DNA from: Marthasterias glacialis
Taxonomy: Eukaryota; Echinodermata; Asteroidea; Forcipulatida; Asteriidae
Length of the DNA stretch: 64,000 nucleotides
Direction of reading: 5' to 3'
Assembly: GCA_911728455.2 (NCBI GenBank)
Contig: OU452222.1
Span: 17,990,559 to 18,054,558, forward strand
Shown here: positions 20,113-32,368 of the stretch, piece after piece
Layout of the letters: each line of letters starts with the position of its first letter
Numbering within the stretch: the stretch's first letter is position 1
Position numbers and translations under genes: made by a program
Notes under the pieces: model-generated
Databases searched by the model: none
What the model saw: only the letters and a program-made list of their open reading frames with translations
What the model was told of the DNA's origin: nothing

Positions 20113-20248
20113 CAGGGCCCCATTTCATGGCGCTGCTAACCAAATAATTCTGCGCTTACGGCGCCCTGTGAAGCGCGTACTCCTATGGACCATGGCAGGG
20201 CGTAAGCGCAGAATTCTGCGGTAAGCAGAGCCATGAAATTGGGCCCTG
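20113..20248. mobile_element. GGGCCC-ended TIR element, 136 bp
   Basis: CAGGGCCCCATTTCATGG and CCATGAAATTGGGCCCTG are inverted ends. The inner arms AATTCTGCGCTTACGGCGCC and GGCGTAAGCGCAGAATTCTG also pair. Small member of a large family in this window (ends GGGCCCAATTTCATA plus AGCNCTGCTTA). Confidence 0.82.
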
Positions 20249-20445
20249 ATCTTTGTGTATTTACATGTGTAGCACCAAAGCAGAAAGGGACAGTCCTTTC
20301 ATTACAAAACAGTATATGTAATAATAGTACATGTTCACAAAAATATAATTGTCGGCAAATATTGCATAGTTTGTGACACTCGAGTTCCATGATTAATAGC
20401 AAGCAGCGTTAAGGCAAAATTATTGGCAGAAAAATCGTCTGGAAG

Positions 20446-20718
20446 TTAACACGTTGACTGCCGTGCATAATTTCACATGGCGTTCCCATTTGCCAAGCGT
20501 TAGGGCCTATGCAAATGAGCGCATACTTAATAGGTACTTACTTAAGAAGAAGCATGTCCTCACCACTGCCAGCAGCTTATTGGTTGCCCCATCAGTGGTG
20601 CCAGTGTATTCAAGTTACAATGCAAAGACCTTTCATTTTCTACGAGTATATTCGTAGTGGCAGACTCTGGTACACCTGTTAGTATGAGTACACTCGCAGT
20701 TGGCAGTCAACGTGTTAA
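20446..20718. mobile_element. piggyBac-like MITE, 273 bp
   Basis: TTAACACGTTGACTGCC at the left and GGCAGTCAACGTGTTAA at the right are a perfect 17-bp inverted pair including TTAA. The TTAA edge is typical of piggyBac-group elements. The interior frame has no transposase motif. Confidence 0.72.
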
Positions 20719-21791
20719 GTGTAAAAACATCCCATTGTATTCTTGGTGTCAAGTTGCGGACCGGTTCCTGAAATGTACATGTACATGTAGATCCCAACTC
20801 GTACCTTGAGATTTGTAAACCATATCGGTCTTGGCATCTGTGAGCTTGCATAAATATGAAAATAAAACATCTTTAAAATTGCTACAGTGTTTATTACCTG
20901 CCGATAGGACGGTCAGAGGTCGAGTAGCGCCAATGTCACCAACGGCTACTGTCTGCCACACTTGTCATTTTGGGAGTCAAGTTGCGCATACAGTGAGCGT
21001 GTAAACCACCGCTTTAAGTGTGCTCTATAAAACACACTGGGACATTGGCTCCCAAAACCACACCGCCAAGATTTATAGACGAATCCATTTCGAACATCCT
21101 ACACCACTATCTTGCGCCATTAGTGAGACACAAATACGCCCAGCATCCAGTTTTTTTCTTTTTTATGGACAACTGACCAATGATGATGACGTCACTAAAT
21201 TAAACGCCAGCTTGACGCCAGTCTGTGCCTAACAAATACTCCTGCGTGAAAGTGTCTCAGTAATGCCGGAAAACACCTGTACAGGACATATGAAGTTAAG
21301 CTGAAATGGATTAGTCTATATAAGATATACCTCTTTATGGTCAATACAAATTGGACTTACAGTTCTTTAGAAAGTGCCTCACACAAAGCGTCCATCAGGA
21401 TAGGAGTAAGAAAACACAAGCAATCAACCTTTGTCCATCTCATATGCTCAAGTCTTGTAATAATTACTACAAATACAGATTTCACATTTAAAAAAATCAT
21501 TCAAAAAGGGCCCAGCACAGTAGTAAATATATTGTCAAAATACTAAAGACTACTGTCACAAAAACAAACTATTCATTGACAACATTAATACACAGCTATT
21601 TGGAACATAAATTTGCTGCCTCTATTTATATTTCTAAGCAAAATATCAAGATTTAAAAAACATCATAAAAAATATTGTTTGGCACCATTGACACAGGAAG
21701 GAGCACAAGTTCTTCACTGGCAAATCAAAACTCCCCCAACTGATAGTCCAGTCCCTAAGGCCGCTGGGGGGAGCAGAAAATCTACAGACCT

Positions 21792-22081
21792 AGGCCCAAT
21801 TTCATAAAGCTGCTTAACGGCCGATTTTGTGCTTACTGTGCAATTTCCATGTCATACCGCTGCTAACCGTAAGCACAGGAAAAGGCATGCTAACCTTCCG
21901 GTGCTTACTGTAGGAAAATGAATGACGTAACAATGCAAATCCTTGGTGAACGTGCAAGCTGGCCGCCTAATTTTTGTGCTAACCTCTGAGATACGCTTAA
22001 GCTTAAGCAAATTTTCGTGCTATACATGTAGTTAGCACGAAAATTTGCTTACCGTTAAGCAGCGCTATGAAATTGGGCCCT
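21792..22081. mobile_element. GGGCCC-ended TIR element, 290 bp
   Basis: Ends GGCCCAATTTCATAAAGCTG and AGCGCTATGAAATTGGGCCC with CTTAACGG/CCGTTAAG next inside. Close relative of 35103-35392 (shared GGCCGATTTTGTGCTTACTG and GACGTAACAATGCAAAT). Confidence 0.85.
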
Positions 22082-22128
22082 AATAATACATCATCCAGCT
22101 TACTTTCTTAAGACCAGAAGGGCAAAAA

Positions 22129-22316
22129 TTTCACAGAGCTGCTCGATCATAAAAAAGTAGCTAAGCATGACAACATTATGCTTACCTGAATAAGGTTACC
22201 CTGCTAACATACCATGTCACATGTACTATCTGCGACTGGTACCCCGCTCATTTTTGCCTGGGAAAAAAACTGTTAAGCAATAATTTTCTGCTTAGGAAGA
22301 TTTATGAAATTGGGCC
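22129..22316. mobile_element. GGGCCC-ended TIR element, degenerate
   Basis: AGGGCAAAAATTTCACAGAG at the left, and GATTTATGAAATTGGGCC at the right. Contains AATAAGGTTACC like the copies near 50.2 kb. Its right end abuts the 169-bp array. Confidence 0.65.
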
Positions 22317-22989
22317 ATGTCACATGGGCAATTTACCAGCGCCCAGTTCCAGGCAATCTCCATAAAGGCTACACAGTCTTAACCACTTGGCGGCGGGGTT
22401 CTCAAAAAGTTTCTCAAAAACTCAGATTCATTTAGCATGGATTGCAAAACCGAATGCCATGGCCCAGAATTAGTCCCATGAGGCCATGTCACATGGGTAA
22501 TTTACCAGCGCCCAGTTCCAGGCAATCTCCAGAAAGGCTACACAGTCTTAACCACTTGGCGGCGGGGTTCTCATAAAGTTTCTCAAAAAATCAGATTCAT
22601 TTAGCATGGATTGCAAAACCGAATGCCATGGCCCAGAATTAGTCCCATGAGGCCATGTCACATGGGTAATTTACCAGCGCCCAGTTCCAGGCAATCTCCA
22701 GAAAGGCTACACAGTCTTAACCACTTGGCGGCGGGGTTCTCATAAAGTTTCTCAAAAAATCAGATTCATTTAGCATGGATTGCAAAACCGAATGCCATGG
22801 CCCAGAATTAGTCCCATGAGGCCATGTCACATGGGTAATTTACCAGCGCCCAGTTCCAGGCAATCTCCAGAAAGGCTACACAGTCTTAACCACTTGGCGG
22901 CGGGGTTCTCAAAAAGTTTCTCAAAAAATCAGATTCATTTAGCATGGATTGCAAAGCCGAAAGCCATGGCCTAGAATTAGTCCCATGAC
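22314..22989 (+). repeat. 169-bp tandem array, four units
   Basis: Units start GCCATGTCACATGGG at 22314, 22483, 22652 and 22821 and end AGTCCCATGAG (the last diverges to CATGACCGG). Spacing is exactly 169 bp each time. Differences are few (CATAAAGGC/CAGAAAGGC, CTCAAAAAG/CTCATAAAG). No conserved frame. Confidence 0.93.
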
Positions 22990-24441
22990 CGGAACCAAGG
23001 CTGGAATCTCGGTTCACTCGGAATATGTAACCACTCTGTTTGACGTCATCCGGTTTCAGGTCAGGGAAAATATTTGTATGTTTACACATCATCCGGCGCT
23101 AACTGGTAAAGAAAAGTGTTTACCTTTGGCATGCAGTGCCCACGGTTGCCTCCAGGTTGCCTGTAAAAAACTGCCGGGTGTGACAAGTCCCTCAGAGGTA
23201 AAACGATGATGTAACAATGGAATCGCACAGTCAAAATATGGACGCTGGGCGCACAGAACAAGCCAATGAGCAACCTCCAGTTGATTTACACCAGTGACCA
23301 CAATGCACAAGGACTATTATAGATCTCTCTCGCTGATGTCACATTTCTATAGCAATGTGGTAGGTCTGCCATGCTTGGAGTACTACGCACATGTAGGACA
23401 CCGTCCAGTGTAGTGCCATCCAGTGCTGCCTTCCGCAGCACATGTTTGCACAGTTCTAGGAACGTGTGTGCATGACGTGAGCGCATAAGTACTCCAGCAT
23501 GTGACGTCATCTGAGAAGAGTCTATAGTGGAACTCCTACGATAAGCAAAGTTAGCAACCCAAGCACCTCTGTTCGAGTTGCCTCATGAGCTTGTAGAGGG
23601 TAAACAAAAAGCTCAATTTTTAGGTAAGCTTTTACCGAATTGAAAAAACCTTTTCTCTTTTTTTTTTCTCTACAGTTAAAAAGTGTTTGACTGTACCCAA
23701 CTCAAAGACATAGATTAGATTGGTCAAAACGAGTAAATGTGGGGCAATGCAGGAGGAACACTTTGGTAGCACAGAAGTAGTTTTTGTCCCAATAGTTTTT
23801 GACTGTCTCACAGAGAAATAGGCGAAATGCAAAATGTGAATGCCTGTTCTTCTTGGAGATTGCCTGGAGCAGGTTACCTTTAAAACTGCCTTGTGTGACT
23901 TGACCCCTTAAACTCCATCCACTGACCTGCACCAATAAGTGGTCGGCAGAAGTTGGTCAAAACTCTTTGTGCAAGCTGCTTCTAAGTAGCACAGAGAAGG
24001 TTAAAAAAAACACTAAAAAAAACCAGAACATTTGCTGTAAATGAAATGCATTTTCCTTGCTAAAGAAAAAAAAAGAAATATACATCATTCTGATGATTCA
24101 ATGTGAACCATGTACTATGTCTGAAAATACTACAAACAGACGTGCAATTTGGTTTTTGCAAAGGAAAAAAAAAAAGGAAATTGTCTAGCACACAAATTTG
24201 TGTAAAGTGTTCCTAAAAAAGAACAAATCTGAAGTCAGCTGATGAGCTGAAAAGTTGCACACCTTTAGTTTGTTTTTTTCAGACCAAGACCAAGACCAGA
24301 AAACTAGCTTTTGAGGCTTGTCTTGGAGTTACGCAGTCACCACTGTCACTGTTTAATAGACACATGTCACCAGTTACTTCATGAACTTTGGTAATTTTAC
24401 ACCGACCATCCCAATTTCTCGAGAGGCAAAATAAAACTGGT

Positions 24442-24605
24442 CAGGCCTATATGCTTTGTTCTAGAAAGGCGAAGAGCACCAAGGCATTTTCTCCTTGGTA
24501 AAGGGCACATCTACGAGGAAATTGTAAATATCTATTGGAACATCAAGGGCACAAAGGCAATGACCGGGGGCATGGAGGCATTTGCCTCCCTTGCCTTCGT
24601 GAAGT
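24442..24605 (+). repeat. GGCCTG-ended dispersed repeat, copy 2
   Basis: CAGGCCTATATGCTTTG, GAGCACCAAGGCATTTTCTC, GGTAAAGGGCACATCTACGA and a GGCATTTGCCTCC end. Same order as 25995-26145. Confidence 0.65.
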
Positions 24606-25050
24606 ACATTATATAAGGACTGCTGGGTATACAGTTAAAATGGTGGGTGAAGCATTTTCTGACATATTCTACGAATAGCTTCTCCTCTTAATGTTTTCAT
24701 GATCAGTTGATAGCAAGGGGACTGATAACTCTACCTTCCTAAGTAGTACGACTGACATCCCACAAGTGACCAAGCCATGTGGAGAGTAGCTGAAGCACTG
24801 ATAAACTTCAAAAGCAATCTTGGTACTTCAAGAACTTTGACAAATAGTTTGAGAGCATCGTGGTGCAGCAGGTCTGGAATTTGAAGCATGGAGGGTCAAG
24901 GCGATTTTCATATTGACAAGGGCACTTCCATCTAAAAACCATACAGTCAATGGGAATATTAAGAAGGGGGCACCGCGGCCCAAGACCAGGTGCAAACAGA
25001 GGCCATGGGTCCTCCCCCGAAATTCCAGACCCGGAGCAAATAAATTGGTC

Positions 25051-28000
25051 TTAACTTTTGGCTTCCATGATTTTGTAGTTCAGCTGTTTCATTGCGTGTG
25101 CACAGATGATCTCGATATCCTGAATCTGGCTCGGGGTAAGTTCTGTCTTCCAGTTGTTCAGGGTCGACGGACGGATGACGCCCTCGTGTGGGTTGAGTAC
25201 AACACCGCTGTGTGCAGCTTGAACGAGTTGGTGCTCCATGGAAGGGGGGAGAGGGAACCCTGATGGGGGAGGATAAGTCAGAATATTTGTTTCAATTAAA
25301 TCTGGACAGATGACGGCAAAAAAAAAACTAAATCCATGTACGATAACTAGAGCGGGGTAGTCGAAACGTTGAGACCAATTAATAAACTCACTCCGCAGCA
25401 GTGAAATTATCCAAGAAGTCCCCTCGATCCACTAAGCGAAAGTAATAGTAGTCCCGGCCGTTGCCCTACCTCCCAAGGTACATGTAGTTCTGAATAAACA
25501 GGACAGTTCTTTTCAGAACTAAGTTGTCCCCCCAAATTCCAAAATCTACTCCGCGGTAGTAGAACAATAAACAAGACAAGTTCTCACAAAAACAATCTAC
25601 TGTAATAGCAAAATAAATATAATCACATGGTGTTACCGTAAACCAAATATACATTAAAATCCATGTATACAGTATGTTCATCCACATTGTGAGACACATG
25701 CATGTACACACACACTTGTCGACCAGGTAAATCAAGCATTTCTTTTTGTTCTCCCATTATTCGGACTTACTTTGTTTTTTTAGCATGAAAGTGAAGCGAG
25801 TACGTCCCCCCTCAGTCAGAACACCCAGATCCCTTTTGTTTTGAAGTCCTAGGTTTCAATGGGTAGACACCTCCTTCGACATGTGTCTTGTAATGTACAT
25901 GTACATTTAGAGGTCAAGCTGAAGACTCAACCGTGTACATTTATGCATTGTGATTTAGTCTTGGATTTGTATTTTTTCCTTTGTGGTTACTCCTGCAGGC
26001 CTGACTGCTTCGTTCTTGAAAGGGCAAGGGCACCAAGGCATTTTTCTTCTTGATAAAGGGCACCTCTATGAGGACATTGTACATTTCTCTTGGAACATTT
26101 CGAGGGCATCTAGGCAACGACCAGGGGCATGAAGTATCAGGCCTGCTTCTCATGGTAAGGCGGTCGGTGATACATCAACGACAAAACAAAATAAAATAAG
26201 CATGATGGCCCTTCAAAATATTCATTTGGACCTAATCAGCATTTAGGGAGCCAGACAAACATAGACTGAATAACACTCACCAATAAATTGATAGATGTGG
26301 TCAGCCATACTCCTGGGAGATTTCACCAAGTCTTCATATCGAACCACTCTGTAGCGTTTGCCAAGCCTCATCACTGACGTCAACATCTCTTCTGTATGCG
26401 CTGCCCACAACGTCGCCAACAACTTGTGAGGCGTTGACTTCAATGCATCAAAAGTGGCACTGTTTAGTCTTTTGAAACTGCATGACATCTGGTGCTGCTG
26501 AGTGAGGGATTGTATGTGCTGAGCCACGTTCATGGAATTGTAAAGCTTCATGTCGCTCCGCAGGAAGTTCGCTACCCACGCCCGGGGGTCGCGGGTGACG
26601 TACAGACTGCGCAAGGTGTCACCCAGAATACTTTGCAGCCACTGGAGTTTGAGGCCCCAGCTTCCGCTCTTGAAGTGGAGGACACTCTGTGCATTGGGAA
26701 ACTTGTTCTCGTGATTCATCAGATCTAAAGTCGAGTATACTTTGTAGTTAACATCTTCAGATTTCTTAGCGTTTGCCGTCCCTGTTTTGGTGGCCAATAC
26801 TTTTCTCCTGGGTGAGCCTGATTGGTCTTCAGCAGCTGCCTGGTTGCTATCCAACTGCTCCTCAGTTTCATTCCACATCATCAACTTCCTGGACTTTTTC
26901 TTCCCGCCGCCAAATATATCGTGTCGACTCCAGCGTAACATTTTCATCTTACTTGACAGGTAGGGGAATCTACTGACCTCCCTCTCTGTCCAAACGCAAG
27001 CATCGGCGAAGGGATTGATGGACACCTCCTTTGTCTCTGGAAGCTGTATGAGCTCTGATGGCACCTCCAAGTGAAGGAAGTCAGGATTATAGTAAAACAG
27101 CCATCCAAGTATTTCCGAGCCTGTTCCCGGTAGGGATGTTATCACGACCGAGGGAAGACTCAGGGAGGATTTCGAAATCTTGAGATCTTTCTTCCCGTCC
27201 TGGGGAGATCCCACAAAAGGAAGACAGCTTGCATTTTGGCACTCCAAGCCGTACTGCGATATTGTGATCAGACACGTAAACATGACGACTATGAGAATGA
27301 GGTTCTTGCGTTTTGTGATTTTCATGCGGTTGTTCCGTTTCGTTAAGTACAACAGGACGAGTCCAACCATGATGGCCAGGAGGAACAGACTCATCTTAGT
27401 GAAGTTGTCTGACTTCTTGATGGGTTTCTTGACGCTGGTAGCATCTAACGTGGTGTTGACCCCAAACTTGATGATTCGTTTCCCTCTCCTCACTAAGACG
27501 TACCCCGGATAGCCCAGGTACTGCTGACGCGCAACCGGATCATTGTGCTTAGTGGCCGTAGTAATGCGGTACTCCATATTCTCTGTCTCTAACTGTAGCG
27601 AGACGCCGTTGTCTTTGGATTCCAAGAATCCCATATCCAGAACCTTTTCAGATGGACCAACAAAAACATACGCCATCCGCGTCACACGAGTCCTCAATTT
27701 CATGGTGACGTTCACAAAATTGGTTTCTCGCTTCTGAAACTCTGACGGATGGGACTGCTTCGACACAAATGCCCTGGGGCTCTGACCTTCCGGACTGACC
27801 CAGAACATTTTATACTCCAAGTTTTTGATGACTGCTTTGGCGCCGTACATTTCTCTCAGTTTTGCTTGCTTGAAGACAGCCTCGAAGTTGTGAAAGAACG
27901 CAGCAGCGTGAGTAAGTGGAGATGTCGACTGGGCTTCTATGTGATCCAGAATCACTAAAATGTTGGGATTGAGGAGGACAAGACTGCGATAGACGGAATT

Positions 28001-29659
28001 CAATCGCATAGCAGGGTGATAGCTATCCCTGGCCTCACCGCTAACATGTACCATACCATTTGTAGAACTTGCCGTGATCAAATCCCCTCCATATTTTTCA
28101 GTTTCCTTCAGACGCCAGCCAAGCCACTTTGCACATTCTCCCAACTGCCCTTCCCACGGACCGAAACAACGACTCGTCGGAGAGGGTGAGAATACCAGCA
28201 CATTGTTCAGATATGTGTACTTTGGTCCATATAGTCCATCGGAAATGAAGAGCTGACCGTTGGGGGCAAACACAAACATGTTCTGGTCAGGATGCTCATG
28301 CCCAGGGTTAAAACTCCTCCATTTGTTGACCCAGGAGGAATACATATTTCTCTGGACAACGTCAAAGATCCCCCGCCCGTGCATCTTGCCGCACTTGAAA
28401 GCGAGGAAGGTGTCGTCGCGGTATTTCGGTGCCACCCTACTGTAGGTGACCACGCCCCAGTCATTGAACACGTGGAGATCGTGTTTACCGCTCTTGGCTG
28501 GTGCCGTTGGTGTGATGGTAGGATCATACCACAAGAACTCAGTGTGGAGAGTGCACCAGCGCTGCGATTCAGACGGCGCCAATTTCGACTTTGACTCCAT
28601 GACCCGATGACGACGTATCTCCTCGGCCAACCAGTTTCCGTGCCCGTCCCTCATCACAAAACTATCGAGGAAGACAAGCTGGCTCTCAGGGCCATAGAAC
28701 CAATTGTTATTGCTATCAGCAATACCAACAGTGCGTTGAAAGTTTGGTAGAACGGTGTTGTAGTAAAACCAGTAATGCTCTTTCAGCCACAAGTCTTGCC
28801 GATGGTCCACACCGAAGTGGCGTAGGGCCAAATACACGTACTGTGTCACAGAGCGGGAGGTGTAGCTACCGTACGCGACTCCTTCATCCAACGTTCCATC
28901 TACAATGTGATTTAGAAGGAACATTGTCTTCTCAAAGTTCTTCCTGGCATGCTCAATCCAGTCTTTGGCTTCTGGTGAATGCAAGGAGACAACAAGACTC
29001 CCGTGCAACAGGGCCAAGTAATTCGTTGCGACATGATTCTGCAAATACTGGCTTCCCCACGAACGGATCTTGGAGAACTGATAAAAATCTCTTGTGACAT
29101 CAGTGATTCGTTTCAGATAAGATGAGCGCCGTTTTTCACCCATTACCGGGTACAGAAAGTCAAACGCTGTCGTGAACCCCGTTAAAGAATGTGCTACTGG
29201 TACCTCGTCTTCAGGGATGCTGATCACCTGCCATTTGGGCAGTGTTACCATGTTATCCATGAATTTAAATGCAAACTCCCGGGCCTCGTAGTCTTCGGGG
29301 TAAAGAACACAGTACATGGCCAGGGCGGCTAGATTGTTCCCATACACCTCGTTCCAGCGGCTGCCAAACTTTTCATAGCTGGTCGACGGTAAATAATGGT
29401 TTTGTTCTTTGATCATTGTACGAGCCGCCTCCTGCAGGAGACTTGTCACTTTAGTGTGAGTAGTTCTTGAGTTCTGAATCAAACTCGGTACCTTCTCGGC
29501 ATCATAGAACAGCATGGGATGGGTTGTAAATTCTGTCCCAACGGGACTTATCAGTGCCGTTGTCAACCACAGTATTGTACAGATGGTGGAGCTCAGTTTT
29601 GGCAAAGGTAAGGCACCACCCTTCAGAGTTCTTAACCTGTCTGCCATCTGGATTCCCAT
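25051..29659 (-). CDS. DSEL: Dermatan sulfate epimerase-like protein with sulfotransferase domain (2 coding exons)
   Basis: Coding exons are 29659-26281 and 25259-25051, joined in phase 1 (donor GTGAGT, acceptor CCCATCAG), giving 1195 residues (human DSEL 1212). The family converts D-glucuronate to L-iduronate in chondroitin chains in the ER/Golgi lumen. An N-terminal hydrophobic segment (about 23-40) fits a signal sequence or anchor. The epimerase region (about 45-740) keeps the residues aligned with the human DSE active site: H209 in L-Q-N-H-V-A-T-N-Y, Y266 in G-S-Y-T-S-R-S, H454 in P-G-H-E-H-P-D-Q-N, and Y477. Two membrane segments lie at about 756-772 and 786-801. The sulfotransferase domain runs from about 836 to the end, with a 5' phosphosulfate loop S-L-P-G-T-G-S-E (842-849) and a 3' phosphate motif R-D-P-R-A-W (1023-1028). 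The sulfotransferase part marks DSEL rather than DSE. Vertebrate DSEL is read from a single coding exon; the intron here is the difference. Confidence 0.95.
25995..26145 (+). repeat. GGCCTG-ended dispersed repeat, copy 3 (DSEL intron)
   Basis: Starts CAGGCCTGACTGCTTCGTTC and ends GAAGTATCAGGCCTG, about 150 bp. It is the best-preserved copy and lies in the intron between the two DSEL coding exons. Confidence 0.75.
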
Positions 29660-29778
29660 GACCTCAACTGTTCACAGGTCGAAAGGCCAAAGATGTGGGT
29701 CGAGTAATGTCAGCTGACAATGATCTCCATGTCATTTCTTTCTTGCTTTTTCACATATTTGCATTATTCCCTGGTCAT
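29660..29778 (-). promoter_or_regulatory. DSEL 5' leader exon with three upstream small frames
   Basis: GTTTTTGTCCACAG on the minus strand gives a strong acceptor ending at 29779. The exon from 29778 holds three ATGs, each with its own stop before the DSEL start: frames of 4, 10 and 23 codons. The last stops 5 bases before ATG 29659. The upstream non-coding exon and promoter were not located. Confidence 0.55.
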
Positions 29779-30588
29779 CTGTGGACAAAAACAAAACAAA
29801 AACAAATCAATGAGGGAGAGTATTTTAATTAAAAAGTAACATTTTCTTACTCTTGCCTCTTCAGGCCCTCTTTGTGAATGCAAGAAGCTCTCATAAAAGC
29901 TGCAACACAATCACCATATCTTCCAATATTTAACTCTTTTTTCTGATTGCAAAAACAACCTGCTGAACTATTTCTCAGACTCCTGACCAAGAATCTCTTT
30001 ATAATTTACCGACCTCTGTGTGTTTATGAGTGTGTGTGTGCATGTTATTGGAACTCCTTTCTGGATTCTTAAATACAGATCTGGCATGACGGCTGCAACA
30101 AAATCTAATAGTTCTACAACTAAATGACTATAGACCATTGTTTACCAAAAGAGTGACCTTGTACATTCCAGGGCATTTCCTGGCAGGCAAGATTCTACAC
30201 CGGTCATATTTGATTATGGGAAATTTGACATTTTGTACCATAATTTCCCCATAAAATCAAGAGTTTTAAAAATAACTGCCGAACAAGGTTTGAGATGTTC
30301 CCCTTTCTTGATATCAAAAGGCGATAAAAAATCAGACAGTGCAATTTCCATAAAATATAAGATTTTAGGTTTTCTTCCATTGGGCTAGATGTACAAATTG
30401 TGCCTGCAGGAAGTCCAGGCTCTGTGGCTCCTGGTACATGGGCTATACCAGGCAATGTGAGTGCCATTTATTAACAAAGGAATTTAAAAAAAGGAAAAGC
30501 GAAAGTTCATCTACATGCTAACATGATCTCACTGCAGGAATCCATGAAATCTAACAGTGCAAAGTACCATCCTACTATGTAACCATAT

Positions 30589-31168
30589 CAGGTCTCAAAT
30601 TGTGGGGGGAGGGGGGAATCCACAAGGCATGTGGCTCAAAATGTTGACTGGACTATAATTTTTCTTACAAGACCACAATCAAAATGAGAAAAAAACTTCC
30701 TGATACAGATTTAAACATGTACATTTGACTAGCTAGCACCTAGACATGCAAGAGAAGATCTATCTCATAGTCTTTACCGGTGTTAAAGAGGCTGTTACTG
30801 TGCATGGAATTGGAAAGGTGAAATCAAATAAGGGTGCCGTCTTTGTCAAACTGTGATGTGACCCCCGGCGCGTATGCGCGAGTAGTAACTGGGTTAATCC
30901 ATTTACTGCTATAATCATGACGACACAGCCACTGTAATGTATAATTCATTACTCAATAGAATTGAAAGGCATTTTATCAGACTCAAAGTCAACATTTGAA
31001 GAAGAAAAAAATGTCCTGTCTGTTTTTTCAAGATATTACACGGTGAGGTATTTACTATTCACTTGAAAAAACACAAGAATGCCGGATTTGTCCAGTCAGT
31101 GAGTTTACTGGCCGGACACTGTAAAACTACTGGCCTTGGGCCTGTGGTCCAGTTTTAAATTCAAGCCA
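30589..31168. mobile_element. CAGGGCTCGAATTT TIR family, copy 2, interrupted
   Basis: Left part 30589-30700 (CAGGTCTCAAATTGTG, ACAAGACCACAATCAAAAT) and right part about 30930-31168 (AGACTCAAAGTCAACATTTG, GGGCCTGTGGTCCAGTTTT) match 47366-47753 in order. About 230 bp of unrelated sequence sits between them. Confidence 0.65.
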
Positions 31169-31363
31169 TGCATACATGTATGTGTGTTCATACAAAAATA
31201 CTTCCTGGTGCATTTTATGAGAATATGTTTGTTGTCTTTATGGTTTAGTCATGGTTTCGTTTTGACAATATTTTCAACTAAGCTTTTCTTCAGGAAAATT
31301 TTGAGAATCCGGACATGGGCCTACATAAGTACACTGCAGCAGATACACTACATTTCTTTGTTG

Positions 31364-31466
31364 TGGCAGCGGTACCCTCTAAGAAAATATATTCCTGCAA
31401 TTCCGCCAAAAGAATCCCGCCAGGGGGACAGGACAAAAAACAAGAATCTCGGCAGCAACTGGTTAA
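31364..31466 (+). mobile_element. TIR element family B, 3' end only
   Basis: GGCAGCGGTACCCTCTAAG, AAAGAATCCCGCCAGGGGGA and the end CGGCAGCAACTGGTTAA match the right end of 16126-16739. Confidence 0.75.
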
Positions 31467-31867
31467 TGTCATGTTTCAAAAATGAATGCATCGTCATGGA
31501 ACTCCTTGCCTGGTGCATGTTTTCCTCCATCCTATGATCTAGCCCGGTGGTTTTTTTTAGAGGAATATCAACTCCTACCTTCAGCTTCCCTGAGTTTTTA
31601 AAAGTTTTATATTTCTTTCCAAGAGTGGCTTTTAGCCCTGTTTGGCATGTTTGGGGTGACAAGTTGCACACCCACACACACATTGTATTGACAACATTAC
31701 GTATTAATACAATACAATGTAAGTTTAAAAAGGTTGCTATGCAAGTAACTAACTAGTATGTACCTTGTACTACCTTAAATCCAAAAAACAAAAATATTAA
31801 TAAAAAAAATTATGAAGGCTTTCATTATATTTTATCTTTTATTTTTAAACATTGTATCAAAGCGCCT

Positions 31868-32163
31868 TACACCATTAGCCTCTGTTCACTGGGCCCTGAG
31901 CATTCCTGAAACCATCTCGACTCCTTTAGAGTATGCAGCACCGGCGGCAGCCGAATTGGCGCACGGGTAGCTAATTATTCACATCAACAGTCTCTACCCT
32001 AACGTGGGTACCCATTTACTCCTGGATGAGAAGCAATTACAGTTGAGTGTCTTGCTCAAGCTAAGGACACTTGTCATAACCGGGATTTGAACCCACACTC
32101 TGATGACCCAGCAATCAGAGCTTGAGTTTAAATGCTCTAGACCACTCGACCACGACAGGCTTC
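31868..32163 (-). mobile_element. tRNA-derived SINE with full tRNA-like head
   Basis: On the minus strand it starts GAAGCCTGTCGTGGTCGAGT, with an A-box-like TGGTCGAGTGG, then CTCAAGCTCTG and the B box GGTTCAAATCC (32083-32093), and AGTGTCCTTAGCTTGAGCAA. The head looks like a class II (leucine) tRNA with a long variable arm. Confidence 0.8.
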
Positions 32164-32368
32164 CATCTATTCATACTGAGAAGTATTTAGTAGAAACATG
32201 ATATGTAATCCTTTTGCATTCAGCCTTAGCATTTTACCACCTTTTGACAACTTAAAAAACACATGTACAGAATGTAAACCCTGATGCAAGGTTTCTATTG
32301 CTATAAATCATGCCAAATCACTTTAAATGCAGACCTTCCTTGATGCACTTGCATTCATTCAATGACAC

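Larger units (their letters stand above)
19986..25050. other. Intergenic region between FAM210A and DSEL
   Basis: No coding exon recognised. It holds the TIR elements and the 169-bp array listed separately. 20935-21240, 23000-23630 and 23640-24440 show only unassigned AT-rich DNA and poly-A/T runs. The open frames here are short, overlapping and without recognisable motifs. Confidence 0.5.

Noticed and set aside
28744-29097. Plus-strand open frames across the DSEL exon (also 26492-26728, 27180-27512, 28292-28594)
   Set aside because: They are antisense shadows of the long DSEL frame, have no motif and no splice context.
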